NCBI RefSeq assembly: GCF_005503535.1
Contig: NZ_SCNN01000025.1
Location: 26,548 to 90,547 of the forward strand
DNA: 64,000 bases
From: Mesorhizobium comanense
GTDB lineage: Bacteria > Pseudomonadota > Alphaproteobacteria > Rhizobiales > Rhizobiaceae
Reading direction: 5' to 3'
The notes under the pieces: model-generated
The model's database searches: none
What the model was told of the DNA's origin: nothing
Seen by the model: only the letters and a program-made list of their open reading frames with translations
Part shown: in pieces, positions 8,789 to 17,428 of the stretch
How positions within the stretch are numbered: position 1 is the first letter of the stretch
How the letters are laid out: each line of letters starts with the position of its first letter
Program-made: the position numbers and the translations under genes

Positions 8789-10042
8789 TCAATGCGCGAC
8801 GGCGGCGGCGGCGGCCTCGTCGATCAGCCGGCCGGTGGTGAAGCGTTCGAGCGTATAGGGCGCGTTGATCGGATGCGGTTCGTCTCGGGCGATGGTGTGG
8901 GCGAAGATATGGGCTGCGCCCGGCGTCGCCTTGAAACCGCCAGTACCCCAGCCGCAATTGACGTAGAGCCCCGGCACCGGCGTCTTGCCGATGATCGGCG
9001 AACGGTCGGGGGTGACGTCGACGATGCCGGCCCATTTGCGCAGCATGCGCATGCGGGTGAAGATCGGGAACACCTCGCAGATAGCCGCGACCGTGTGCTC
9101 GATCAACGGCAGGCCGCCGCGCTGGCTGTAGGACACATACTGGTCGGTGCCCGAGCCGATGACTAGTTCGCCCTTGTCGGACTGGCTCATATAGGCGTGA
9201 ACCGTGTTCGACATGACGACGCACGGGAAGATCGGCTTGACCGGTTCCGACACCAGCGCCTGGAGCGGGTAGCTCTCCAGCGGCAGGCGCACGCCGACGG
9301 TGTCCATGACCACGGAGGTGTGGCCGGCCGCCGACACGGCCACCTTCCTGGCCTTGATGAAGCCGCGCGGCGTGTCGACGCCGGTGACCTTGCCCGAGAC
9401 GTCGCGGCGAATCGCCGTTACCGGGCAGTTCTGGATGATGTCGACGCCGCGCGCCGCGGCGCCCCTTGCATAACCCCAGGCGACCGCGTCGTGGCGGGCA
9501 ACGCCGCCGCGCCGCTGCAAGGCGGCGCCCATCACTGGATAGCGCGCGTCTCTGGCAATGTTGAGCGGCGGGCAATAGGCCTTGGCCTGTTGCGGCGTCA
9601 GCCATTCATTGTCGACGCCGTTCAGCCGGTTGGAATGGATATGGCGCTTGAAGCTCTGCACGTCATGGATCGAATGCGCCAGCATCATCACGCCACGCTG
9701 CGAGAACATGACGTTGTAGTTTAGCTCCTGGCTCAAGCCTTCCCACAGGTCGAGTGCGTGGTCGTAGAGCCTGGCGCTCTCGTCGTAGAGGTAGTTGGAG
9801 CGGATGATGGTGGTGTTGCGGCCGGTGTTGCCGCCGCCGAGCCAGCCCTTGTCGATGACCGCGACATTGGTGATGCCGTGCTCCTTGGCGAGATAGTAGG
9901 CCGTGCCCAATCCATGGCCCCCGGCACCGACGATGACGACATCGTACTCGGCCTTGGGCTCGGCGTCCGGCCATTGCGGCTGCCAGTTCTTGTTGCCGGT
10001 CGCGGCGTTGCGCAGCAGCGCGGAAAACGAAAAGCGGGTCAT
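8789..10042 (-). CDS. soxB: Sarcosine oxidase beta subunit
   Basis: Catalytic flavoprotein subunit (417 aa) that oxidises sarcosine; members bind FAD non-covalently and FMN covalently to a histidine. The FAD dinucleotide motif is VVIVGAGGHGLGTAYYLA near residue 35. GGVARHDAVAWG near residue 180 contains the RHD histidine expected to hold FMN. The C-terminus has GWGTGGFKATPG, typical of the DAO-type fold. It is the first gene of soxBDAG-glyA-sdaA and starts at ATG 10042. The 132-bp gap to the divergent AraC-type regulator probably contains both promoters. Confidence 0.95.
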   Translation of the reverse strand: MTRFSFSALLRNAATGNKNWQPQWPDAEPKAEYDVVIVGAGGHGLGTAYYLAKEHGITNVAVIDKGWLGGGNTGRNTTIIRSNYLYDESARLYDHALDLWEGLSQELNYNVMFSQRGVMMLAHSIHDVQSFKRHIHSNRLNGVDNEWLTPQQAKAYCPPLNIARDARYPVMGAALQRRGGVARHDAVAWGYARGAAARGVDIIQNCPVTAIRRDVSGKVTGVDTPRGFIKARKVAVSAAGHTSVVMDTVGVRLPLESYPLQALVSEPVKPIFPCVVMSNTVHAYMSQSDKGELVIGSGTDQYVSYSQRGGLPLIEHTVAAICEVFPIFTRMRMLRKWAGIVDVTPDRSPIIGKTPVPGLYVNCGWGTGGFKATPGAAHIFAHTIARDEPHPINAPYTLERFTTGRLIDEAAAAAVAH

Positions 10043-10152
10043 GACTTACCCCGGGTTCAACATGCCGCGACTATTCACCCAATACCCGGCCTTGAACAGA
10101 ACGGCTGCGTCAGGGTAGTATTACCTGTGCGACAGACGAAATGGCGAGATGG

Positions 10153-10176
10153 ATCGAACCCTATATCGAACCCTAT
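10153..10176 (+). repeat. Two tandem 12-bp repeats at the regulator start codon
   Basis: ATCGAACCCTAT occurs twice with no gap, at 10153-10164 and 10165-10176. The second copy overlaps the first two bases of the chosen ATG (10175) of the GbdR-like regulator. It could be a binding site or a recent slippage duplication that altered the start region; no good Shine-Dalgarno element is visible here. Confidence 0.6.
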
Positions 10177-11176
10177 GGAGATACGGACGAAATCGAGACA
10201 TGCGCCAAAGCGTGGCGACTCAAGGCGTCTTTCAGTCGGCTTCATCCTGGCCCGGCGCTTTACCCTTTGCGCCTTTGCCAATTTCGTCGACGTGCTTCGC
10301 CTCTCCGCCGACGAGGGCGACCGCAGTCGACCGATCCTGTGCGGCTGGCGCGTGCTTTCCGCCACGATGGACCCCATCGTCTCCAGTTCGGGCATCGCGG
10401 TTCAACCCGAGGAGCGGTTGGGCGACCCGGCCCGCTTCGACTACATCGTGGTGGTCGGCGGATTGATCGACGAGATCGAAAACCTGCATCCGGACTATGT
10501 GCGTTTCCTGCATCGGGCGGCGATCGCCGGCGTGCCGCTGGTCGGCGTCTGCACCGGCGCCTTCGCTCTCCACCGCGCCGGCCTGATGCACGGCTACAAA
10601 TGCTGCGTCAGCTGGTTCCATCACGACGATTTCCTGGAGCAGTTCGACGGGCTGAAGCCGGTCTCCGACCAGATCTTCGTCGTCGACCGCGACCGGCTGA
10701 CGTGTTCGGGCGGCGCCAGTTCGGCGCATCTCGCGGCCTATCTGGTGGATAGGCATGTCGGGCGCGCGCAGGCCCGCAAGAGCCTGAACATCATGATCAT
10801 CGACGAGGCCGAGCGAGCCGAGACGCCCCAGCCCGGCATGCCGCTCGACCTGCACACCGACGATCCGATGGTCAAGAGGGCGCTGCTGCTGATGCAGCAG
10901 ACCATCGACACCCCGATCGCCGTCGACGAGCTTGCCCGGCGCCTCGGCGCCAATCGACGGCAACTTGAGCGCCACTTCCAGGGCACGATCGGCATGGCGC
11001 CGACGCTGGCCTACAAGATCATGCGTCTCGAATATGCCGAGTTTCTGCTCAAAAACTCGCAGGGTTCGGTAACTGAAATCGCCAACTCGACCGGCTTCTG
11101 CGATTCGTCCCACTTCATCCGCGCCTTCCGCGAGCGCCGCGGGGTGACGCCGGCGGTATTTCGAAGCAACGCTTAG
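10175..11176 (+). CDS. GlxA/GbdR-like AraC-family transcriptional regulator
   Basis: Regulator of 333 aa with an N-terminal DJ-1/PfpI (GATase1-like) domain (about 15-200, with VGVCTGAFALHRAGL as the nucleophile-elbow region) and a C-terminal AraC DNA-binding domain (about 230-325, with two helix-turn-helix units, TPIAVDELARRLGANRRQLE and VTEIANSTGFCDSSHFIRAF). In Pseudomonas, GbdR of the same architecture activates glycine betaine, dimethylglycine and sarcosine catabolism, including soxBDAG, glyA and a serine dehydratase gene. This gene is divergent from exactly that set, so it is likely their activator. The start is the first ATG consistent with the family; the upstream open frame is antisense to soxB. 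Confidence 0.85.
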   Translation: MEIRTKSRHAPKRGDSRRLSVGFILARRFTLCAFANFVDVLRLSADEGDRSRPILCGWRVLSATMDPIVSSSGIAVQPEERLGDPARFDYIVVVGGLIDEIENLHPDYVRFLHRAAIAGVPLVGVCTGAFALHRAGLMHGYKCCVSWFHHDDFLEQFDGLKPVSDQIFVVDRDRLTCSGGASSAHLAAYLVDRHVGRAQARKSLNIMIIDEAERAETPQPGMPLDLHTDDPMVKRALLLMQQTIDTPIAVDELARRLGANRRQLERHFQGTIGMAPTLAYKIMRLEYAEFLLKNSQGSVTEIANSTGFCDSSHFIRAFRERRGVTPAVFRSNA

Positions 11177-11192
11177 GGAAGGGGTTCGACGC

Positions 11193-12287
11193 CTACTCGC
11201 CTGGCAGGATGTGGCTCGACTCGGTGCGCCAGGACATCCAGATTTTCGCACCGGGCGTCAGGTTCAGCCGTTCCAGTTCGTCGTGGCTCTTCTGCGCCTT
11301 GAGTTCCAGACCGTCGGCGCCTTCGAGGTGGATGACGGCCGTGGCGCCGACGAACTCCTCGCCGACCACCGAGGCCTGCACGCCGTTTACGGCGTCCGTG
11401 GGCTTCTCGTTGGTTAACTGCACGCGATCGCCGGAGACGACGAAGGTCGCCTTGTCTCCCTTGGCCAATGTCTTGGCTGGATTGCGGGCGACGTCGAACT
11501 CGCCTGAGGGTGTGGCGATCCTGATGGCATCGCCGTCCGCCGCCGAAACCTTGCCGGCGAAGATATTGGATGAGCCGAGAAACTCGGCGACGAACCTCGT
11601 CCGCGGCGCGCGATAGATCTCTTGCGGGTTGCCGATCTGTTCGATGCGGCCGCGGCTCATGATGACGACGCGGTCGGCCATCGAAAAGGCCTCCGACTGG
11701 CTGTGCGTGACATAGACGAAGGTGATGCCGAGTTCCTTCTGAAGGTTGGACAGCACGGTTTGCATGCGCACCTTGAGGTGGGCGTCGAGTGCCGACAGCG
11801 GCTCATCGAGCAGCAGGATTTCCGGCTCCGTCACCAGCGATCGCGCCAACGCCACACGTTGGCGCTGGCCGCCGGAAAGATGGGCGACGTTGCGATCGGC
11901 GAATTCGGTGATCTGCATGCGCTCGAGCCACTTGTCGACGCGTTGCCTGCGCTCGGCTTTTTCGACGCCGCGCATGCGCAGGCTGAACTCGACGTTCTCG
12001 CGCACCGTCAGGAACGGAAACAGCGCCAGGCTCTGCCACACCATCGGCGTGTCGCGGCGCCAGGTCGGCAGGTCGTTGATACGCTTGCCGGCAAGGCGGA
12101 TCTCGCCTTCGGTTGGCGCTTCGAGCCCGGCCAGCATTCTGAGCGTGGTGGTCTTGCCGCAGCCGCTCGACCCCATGATGGCAAGAAATTCGCCCTTGCG
12201 GATTTCGAGGTCCATGTGCTCGACGGCGTTGAAATTGCCGAATCTCTTGGCGACGCCGTCGAAGACGACGAGAGCTTGATCGGTCAT
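11193..12287 (-). CDS. ABC transporter ATP-binding protein, polyamine/PotA type
   Basis: ATPase (364 aa) of the first importer. It shows Walker A GSSGCGKTT near residue 40, the signature LSGGQRQRVALARSL, Walker B ILLLDEPLSALD, and the H-loop VTHSQSEAF. A C-terminal TOBE domain (about 280-360) is typical of PotA/FbpC-type importers. The start at 12287 overlaps the preceding permease stop by 4 bp (ATGA). It ends 16 bp from the convergent end of the GbdR-like gene. Substrate cannot be read from the sequence; position suggests creatinine, creatine or a related N-methyl compound. Confidence 0.93.
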   Translation of the reverse strand: MTDQALVVFDGVAKRFGNFNAVEHMDLEIRKGEFLAIMGSSGCGKTTTLRMLAGLEAPTEGEIRLAGKRINDLPTWRRDTPMVWQSLALFPFLTVRENVEFSLRMRGVEKAERRQRVDKWLERMQITEFADRNVAHLSGGQRQRVALARSLVTEPEILLLDEPLSALDAHLKVRMQTVLSNLQKELGITFVYVTHSQSEAFSMADRVVIMSRGRIEQIGNPQEIYRAPRTRFVAEFLGSSNIFAGKVSAADGDAIRIATPSGEFDVARNPAKTLAKGDKATFVVSGDRVQLTNEKPTDAVNGVQASVVGEEFVGATAVIHLEGADGLELKAQKSHDELERLNLTPGAKIWMSWRTESSHILPGE

Positions 12288-13117
12288 GGCAACAACTCCG
12301 ACGCGTTGCCGCCGGCCTTGGGCGCGACGCTGCGTTTCATCAGAAGAATCTGGGCGAGGATCACCAGCGTCATCGAGGCGAGGAAGACGAATGTGCCGAT
12401 GACATTGATGCGTGGGCTGACCTGCCCTTGCAGAAAGCCGAGAACCTTGACCGGCAGTGTTTCGTGCAGGCCGGACACGAACCAGGACACCGCGAATTCG
12501 TCGAACGACACCGCCATGGTGATGAACAACGCGGCGAAGATGGCGGGCCGGCAGAACGGCACGATGACGTGGCGCATCGCCATCCATTCGGACGCGCCGA
12601 GGTTCCAGGCGGCGGCTTCAAGCGATGGGTCCATCTGCGATAGGCGCAATCGGCAGATCGCCATGGCGAAGGGTGCGCACATGACGACATGGGCGATGAT
12701 AACCGAATGGACTTCCCCGGACAGGTGGACGTTGGACAGGAAGGCCAGCATCGCCAGGCCCAGAATGACCACGGGAATGGTCGGCGGCAACAGCGCCAGC
12801 GCCAGATAGAACGGCTTGCCGAAGAATTTATAGCGGAAGTCGGTGTAGGCGGCGCCGAAGCCGAGCGCCGTGGCGACGACCGAGACGGTCGCGCCGACGA
12901 TCAGCGTGTTGCGCAAGCCCTCCCAGACGAGCGGATCGGCATAGACGGCTTCGTACCAGATGGTCGAGAAACCACCCAACGGCAGCGAGGGAAAACGGTC
13001 GATGTTGAGCGAGAAGACGAAGCTCGCGGCAATCGGCGCGAAAATGAAGGCAAAGGCGAGCGCGATGTAGAGCTTCAGCGCCCAGTCGATCAGCGGATTG
13101 CGGTTGAAATCGCTCAT
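12284..13117 (-). CDS. ABC transporter permease, PotC type
   Basis: Inner-membrane permease (277 aa). It starts with LIDWALKLYIALAFAFIFAP as first membrane segment and has about six segments. The cytoplasmic EAA loop reads EAAAWNLGASEWMAMRHVIV, the contact to the ATPase. It overlaps the upstream permease by 4 bp (start ATG 13117) and the ATPase by 4 bp, so all three are probably translationally coupled. Sequence type is the second permease of spermidine/putrescine-like importers. Confidence 0.9.
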   Translation of the reverse strand: MSDFNRNPLIDWALKLYIALAFAFIFAPIAASFVFSLNIDRFPSLPLGGFSTIWYEAVYADPLVWEGLRNTLIVGATVSVVATALGFGAAYTDFRYKFFGKPFYLALALLPPTIPVVILGLAMLAFLSNVHLSGEVHSVIIAHVVMCAPFAMAICRLRLSQMDPSLEAAAWNLGASEWMAMRHVIVPFCRPAIFAALFITMAVSFDEFAVSWFVSGLHETLPVKVLGFLQGQVSPRINVIGTFVFLASMTLVILAQILLMKRSVAPKAGGNASELLP

Positions 13118-13959
13118 CGCCCGCGCTCCTTGTAGGCAAAGCTCACCGCCGCGAACGCCACCGCGAGCAACGTCGCGATCATGGTCAGCGCGATGACGGC
13201 CGCGCGCGGCCATTGCTGGCCCGATTTGGTGGTGTCGGTGATCAGGATGGACAGCGTCGGCGGGTCACCGCCGCCGAGATAGAGCGGGCTGACGAAATCG
13301 CCGAAGGTGAGGATGAAGCAGAACAGCGCCGCGATCACCAGCCCGACCTTGGCCGCCGGCACCACCACCTCGAACACCGTGCGCAGGCGCCCGCAGCGCA
13401 GATTGTGCGCCGCTTCAATCAGCGTGCGGTCGACGAACACGAGGCTGAACAATTGCAGCAGCACGACGAGTGGGAAGCTCAGAGTCAGATAGCCGACCAT
13501 AGTTCCGAAGACCGAATTCAGCATGCCGAACGGCCCAATGCCCGCCTTTGCCAGCAGCGCATTGATGATGCCGTTGTCGGACAGGAAAATCTGCCATGAA
13601 TAGACGCGCACCAGATAGCTGGTGAAGAAGGGGATGACCATCAGGAACACGGCCCAGCGCCGCGCCGTTTCCGACAGCTTGAAGGCGATGCCGTAGGCGC
13701 AGGGGAAGGCCAACGCGCTGGTGATGATCGCGGCCGTCGTGGACAGGACCAGCGTGCGAAAATAGGCCTGCCAGAAAACGCCTCGGCCAAGCATTCTGGC
13801 CCAGTTGTCTGGATTGAAATCCGGCTCCATGCGGAAATTCCGGACCGTCCAAAAACTCAGCGCGATCAAAAAGACCAGCGGCGCTAGAAAGAACAGCACT
13901 TGCCAGATCAGCATGGGCAGCGAGAATGTCAGTCCGTAAAGGGTGATCGATTTCCGCAT
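13114..13959 (-). CDS. ABC transporter permease, PotB type
   Basis: Inner-membrane permease (281 aa), first of the pair. It begins MRKSITLYGLTFSLPMLIWQ, followed by hydrophobic segments, and contains an EAA-type loop (LIEAAHNLRCGRLRTVFEVV). I chose ATG 13959 because the residues before it in the longer frame overlap the downstream hairpin and binding-protein gene and look non-coding. It is separated from the binding-protein gene by 106 bp that contain a perfect hairpin, and overlaps the next permease by 4 bp. Confidence 0.88.
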   Translation of the reverse strand: MRKSITLYGLTFSLPMLIWQVLFFLAPLVFLIALSFWTVRNFRMEPDFNPDNWARMLGRGVFWQAYFRTLVLSTTAAIITSALAFPCAYGIAFKLSETARRWAVFLMVIPFFTSYLVRVYSWQIFLSDNGIINALLAKAGIGPFGMLNSVFGTMVGYLTLSFPLVVLLQLFSLVFVDRTLIEAAHNLRCGRLRTVFEVVVPAAKVGLVIAALFCFILTFGDFVSPLYLGGGDPPTLSILITDTTKSGQQWPRAAVIALTMIATLLAVAFAAVSFAYKERGR

Positions 13960-14027
13960 CGATGCAGTTTCCGTCCGTTGAGCCACGGCTCGTCCGTCTG
14001 CATGACGCACGACGATTCCCCAAGAAT

Positions 14028-14054
14028 GCCAGGTGGGCAGGATGCCCACCTGGC
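14028..14054 (-). terminator. Perfect hairpin between binding-protein and permease genes
   Basis: GCCAGGTGGGCA (14028-14039) and TGCCCACCTGGC (14043-14054) form a 12-bp perfect stem with a 3-base loop. It starts 12 bases after the binding-protein stop on the transcribed strand. No T-run follows, so it is not a standard intrinsic terminator. In comparable ABC operons such structures protect the upstream mRNA or cause partial termination so that binding protein exceeds permease. Confidence 0.65.
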
Positions 14055-14065
14055 GATGGTGACTG

Positions 14066-15202
14066 TTACGACCCCTTGTATTCGGACCAGAAGTCGTTCC
14101 AGTCTTCAAGGCTCTGCTGAACCGGCAACTGGCGGTATTTGATACGGCCATTGCGGATCATGTCCATGACATTGCTCTGGTTGAGCAGCATACCCTGCCG
14201 CTTGGCCTCCGCCGGCGTTTCGGTGGCCAAAAGCTCCCAGCCCTTCTTGTTCGGGATGAGGCAAGGGTAGGCTACCATGTTGGCCGACTTCACCTGGCCC
14301 TTGGCAGAGGTGATGTACTGGATCCATTTCTTCGCCAGATCGGCCTTCTGCGAGCCTTTGCCGATCGAGAAGGATTCGGTGAACTGCAGGCCACCCTCTT
14401 CCGGAATGACGGTCCGCACCTTCGCGCCGCCCTTTTCCAGCGCCCCGGTAATCCAGTCGCCGATGCCCGCCATGGCCAGCATCTGTCCGTTCTGAAGCGA
14501 CGAGAAGGTGCCGCCGTAGTCGAAGAAGCCGCCAATCTGCGGGCGCAGCGATCTCGTCTTTTCCTGCACGGCGCTCCAGGCCGCGGCGTCAATATCATAG
14601 GGCAAGGCGTTGCCACCGAGCAGGCTGATCTGACCGAGATTGGGCAGATGCCAATCGAAATGCCCGACCTTGCCTTTCAGCTTCTCGGCCCAATAGACAT
14701 TGTAGGTCGAGGCCTCCTTCTCGGTAATCGCTTCGGTGTTATAGGCCACGCCGAGGAAGCCGAACCGAGTGATGACGGAATAGAGGTCGTTGCCCTGCCA
14801 GTGTCCTGGAAAATGCTGGAATTCGGGGAAGAATTCGTCGAACGGGTAGTCAGCGGGATCAAGCTTCTCGATATAGCCGGCCGCGTTGAGCTGCTGCACG
14901 TATTCGGCATCCGACAGGATGACGTCGAAGGTTCCCGGGGGCGATTGGGCGATCAGCCCGAGCATGTTGTCGCCGCCAGTGTAGTATTTCGGCTTGAACT
15001 TGACGTTGTTCGCGGCCTCGAACTCGGCCACCACGTCAGGTTCGGCATGGCCATACCATGCGAGCATATTGAGCTCGACCGGGTCGGCGAAAGCCAGCCG
15101 GCTGAGGAACGGCATCGCCAGCGCGCCGCCGCCCAGAATACTTGCGCCCTTTAGAAGATCGCGGCGCGTGCGCAGGCCGGACAAGCTTTTTTTGACTATC
15201 AT
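14066..15202 (-). CDS. ABC transporter substrate-binding protein with Tat-like signal
   Basis: Periplasmic binding protein (378 aa) of the PotD-like family. The N-terminus has a twin-arginine pattern, RTRRDLLKGASILGGGALA, followed by a hydrophobic stretch and a cleavage-type FADP. The mature part begins ELNMLAWYGHAEPDVVAEFE, and includes PPGTFDVILSDAEYV and the typical C-terminal AKKWIQYITS region. GGGGA precedes ATG 15202. It heads the operon of two permeases and an ATPase. A Tat signal implies folding before export. The ligand is unknown; creatinine or creatine is suggested by the neighbours only. Confidence 0.88.
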   Translation of the reverse strand: MIVKKSLSGLRTRRDLLKGASILGGGALAMPFLSRLAFADPVELNMLAWYGHAEPDVVAEFEAANNVKFKPKYYTGGDNMLGLIAQSPPGTFDVILSDAEYVQQLNAAGYIEKLDPADYPFDEFFPEFQHFPGHWQGNDLYSVITRFGFLGVAYNTEAITEKEASTYNVYWAEKLKGKVGHFDWHLPNLGQISLLGGNALPYDIDAAAWSAVQEKTRSLRPQIGGFFDYGGTFSSLQNGQMLAMAGIGDWITGALEKGGAKVRTVIPEEGGLQFTESFSIGKGSQKADLAKKWIQYITSAKGQVKSANMVAYPCLIPNKKGWELLATETPAEAKRQGMLLNQSNVMDMIRNGRIKYRQLPVQQSLEDWNDFWSEYKGS

Positions 15203-15276
15203 GGTTGTTCCCCTTTGGCTTGTAGTCCCATCAAGCCTACGAGCGGTCCAACTATTTGGAAAATTAATTCTCATAA

Positions 15277-15288
15277 TAAATGCATTTA
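15277..15288. promoter_or_regulatory. Palindrome upstream of the first ABC operon
   Basis: TAAATGCATTTA is a perfect 12-bp palindrome in the 92-bp AT-rich gap between the LysR gene and the binding-protein start. A T-N(11)-A dyad of this type fits LysR-family binding, so it may be a target of the adjacent regulator. This is inference from form and place. Confidence 0.35.
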
Positions 15289-15294
15289 CATGCC

Positions 15295-16209
15295 TTATTG
15301 GCGATCCAGCTCGATCGGCCGCCGCACCGGGTCGCCGGAGACACCGGCTTCATCCAGCCGCGCGACGATGTGATTGACCAGCCTGATTCCTGCATCGGAC
15401 AGACGGGGATGCTTGTAGAACAAGCCGACCCGGATTTCAGCGAGCGCTGGAAACCCGTCGCTGTCATCAAGAACCCGCATGCCGGGCAGCATCGTGTAAC
15501 GGGTCAGCGCGCTGACGCCGAGGCCGTTCACCACGGCATTCTGCAACCCCGCGATGCCGGAGCCGGTATAGGCCACCCGCCAGCGGATCTGTGCGGCATC
15601 CAGAGACTGGATCATCCGCGCCCGATAGGCGCAACCTTCTGGGTGGGCTGCGAGGGGCACACCGGTTCCCAGGTCAAAACGGGCAGCTTCGGCGGCAGCC
15701 CAGATCGGCCGCTCGATCCATGAACGCGACAGATATTGGGAGCGTTCATTGTTGACCATCGCCACCGCCAGATCGAGTTCGTCGGCGCGCAGCCGATCGA
15801 GAATGTCGGCGCTCCAGCCGCAGTGGATTTCCAGCGAAATGCCCGGATGCTGACTGGTATATTCGGTAATCACGCCCTGCAGGAAAGCGACCGCATAGTC
15901 GTTTGGCAGACCGATCCGCAGCACCCCGGCTATCTTCGACCGATTGAAATAGGACGCAGCCTCATCGTTGAGCCGCAGCATCTCGCGGGCGTAGCTCAGC
16001 AGCATCTCCCCTTCGCTGGTCAGAGTGAGACTGCGTCCGACCTGTTTGATGACTGGCGCCCCGACCAGTTCCTCGAGCCGGCGTATCTGCAGCGAGATGG
16101 CCGGCTGGGTGCGCCCCAGCGCATCTCCGGCCTTGGTGTAGGCGCCAAGATCGATGACCGAAACAAAGGCCCGCAGCAGGTCGGTTTGAAAGTTGGTGAA
16201 ATTGCGCAT
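15295..16209 (-). CDS. LysR-family transcriptional regulator (creatine module A)
   Basis: Regulator of 304 aa. The N-terminal winged helix-turn-helix is RAFVSVIDLGAYTKAGDALG and RTQPAISLQIRRLEELVGAP, followed by the linker helix and a LysR effector domain (about 95-290, with VLRIGLPNDYAVAFL). It is divergent from creatininase (99-bp gap) and immediately upstream of the first ABC operon. It is clearly paralogous to the LysR gene at 20216, which also lies between a creatinase gene and an ABC operon. The likely role is to sense creatine, creatinine or a product and control uptake and breakdown. Confidence 0.9.
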   Translation of the reverse strand: MRNFTNFQTDLLRAFVSVIDLGAYTKAGDALGRTQPAISLQIRRLEELVGAPVIKQVGRSLTLTSEGEMLLSYAREMLRLNDEAASYFNRSKIAGVLRIGLPNDYAVAFLQGVITEYTSQHPGISLEIHCGWSADILDRLRADELDLAVAMVNNERSQYLSRSWIERPIWAAAEAARFDLGTGVPLAAHPEGCAYRARMIQSLDAAQIRWRVAYTGSGIAGLQNAVVNGLGVSALTRYTMLPGMRVLDDSDGFPALAEIRVGLFYKHPRLSDAGIRLVNHIVARLDEAGVSGDPVRRPIELDRQ

Positions 16210-16232
16210 GGATTTGGATTTCTCATACCTGG

Positions 16233-16261
16233 ATCATGAATATAAATTTTTGATATCATGA
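16233..16261. promoter_or_regulatory. Repeated ATCATGA in the LysR/creatininase divergent promoter region
   Basis: ATCATGA occurs at 16233-16239 and 16255-16261, 22 bases apart (two helical turns), in an AT-rich stretch between the divergent LysR and creatininase genes. The spacing suits two half-sites on one face of DNA. The whole gap 16210-16308 is the only place for both promoters. Confidence 0.35.
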
Positions 16262-16308
16262 CTATCACCGTTAAGCATCAATTCCAACAGCCGCCTTGGG
16301 AGGACATC

Positions 16309-17088
16309 ATGTCGGATTCCAGTGTTTTCGCCGCCGAACTGCCCTGGCCGGACTACGACGCGAAGGTCAGGGACGGCTCCGTGCCTATCCTGCTGCCGGT
16401 CGGGTCGATGGAGCAGCACGGCCACCATATGCCCATGCATGTCGACGTACTCTTGCCGGTCGAATTCTCCCGCCGCGTCGCTGGCGAGATCGGCGCGCTT
16501 GTGGCACCCCCTTTCACCTACGGCTACAAATCGCATCAGAAATCGGGGGGCGGCAATCACCTGCCGGGCACGACCAGTCTGGACGGCGCGACACTGGTCG
16601 CAGCGCTCCGCGATGTCATCAAGGAATTCGCCCGCCACGGCGTGCGCAATATCTGCTTGATGAATGGCCACTTCGAGAACTCGTGGTTCATCGTCGAAGG
16701 CATCGATCTGGCGCTGCGCGAACTGCGCTGGGGCGGTATTGGCGACATGAAGATCGTGGTGCTGTCTTATTGGGATTTCGTCGACAAGCCGACGATCGCG
16801 CGGCTCTATCCAAACGGGTTCACTGGCTGGGATCTGGAACATGGTGGGGTGCTCGAAACATCGCTGATGCTGGCGCTCTACCCGAACTTCGTTCATCTCG
16901 AGCGCGCCGCCGATCATGAACCGGCCAGCTTTCCGCCCTATGATGTATACCCGCCCAAGCCTGAATGGACACCGGCGACCGGCACATTGTCGTCGCCCAA
17001 GGAAGCTTCGAAAGCGAAAGGCGACATCTTGCTGGATGTCTGCGTGAGGGGCATCGTCAAAGCCCTGCGGGCCGAGTTTCCGCGCTGA
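16309..17088 (+). CDS. Creatininase (creatinine amidohydrolase)
   Basis: Metal-dependent hydrolase (259 aa) that reversibly opens creatinine to creatine. The N-terminal motif PVGSMEQHGHHMPMHVDV gives the glutamate, histidine and aspartate metal ligands. NICLMNGHFENSWF near residue 120 gives the His-Glu pair, and GWDLEHGGVLETSLML carries a further glutamate. I start it at ATG 16309, which has GGGAGG 7 bases upstream, instead of an earlier in-frame ATG at 16258 that falls in the promoter repeats. Creatininase-family members also act on other amides (for example mycofactocin or FAPy substrates), but the two creatinases beside it make creatinine the best substrate. Confidence 0.88.
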   Translation: MSDSSVFAAELPWPDYDAKVRDGSVPILLPVGSMEQHGHHMPMHVDVLLPVEFSRRVAGEIGALVAPPFTYGYKSHQKSGGGNHLPGTTSLDGATLVAALRDVIKEFARHGVRNICLMNGHFENSWFIVEGIDLALRELRWGGIGDMKIVVLSYWDFVDKPTIARLYPNGFTGWDLEHGGVLETSLMLALYPNFVHLERAADHEPASFPPYDVYPPKPEWTPATGTLSSPKEASKAKGDILLDVCVRGIVKALRAEFPR

Positions 17089-17428
17089 GCCCTGCGTCCC
17101 GCCTTGTTTCCGGATTGCGATCGGGGCTTGAACTCCCAATGCGTCTTTAGGCAGCGCGCGAAGGCCACCCCGTCAAGCGATTCTCGATCCAGTACGCATT
17201 ATCAATATGGAAACGGCCAATTCGGTGGCGCCTGCCCTCTCACAGTGCCGGCATTTTCGTCGGGTGGGCAATCACCGCGTTCCACGAGAGTGTCGGCCGT
17301 GAACACTTTTATCAGGAAAATGAAGAATTCGCGGGCGAAGCCATAGACCGGCGACGCCGCGTAAGGGTTGGGTCGGTTTGTTCGGTCCCCTCGCTGATGC
17401 CAATCGTGGGGGATGTAGAACACGTCCG
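17089..17428. other. Convergent intergenic region
   Basis: The 340 bp between the ends of creatininase (plus strand) and creatinase (minus strand) contain no credible gene. Short GC-rich dyads are present, but I cannot identify a clear terminator with a T-run. Confidence 0.4.

Noticed and set aside
10232..11251. Minus-strand open frame of 339 codons over the AraC-type regulator
   Set aside because: The plus strand has a full DJ-1/AraC protein; the minus frame is compositionally biased and unmatched.
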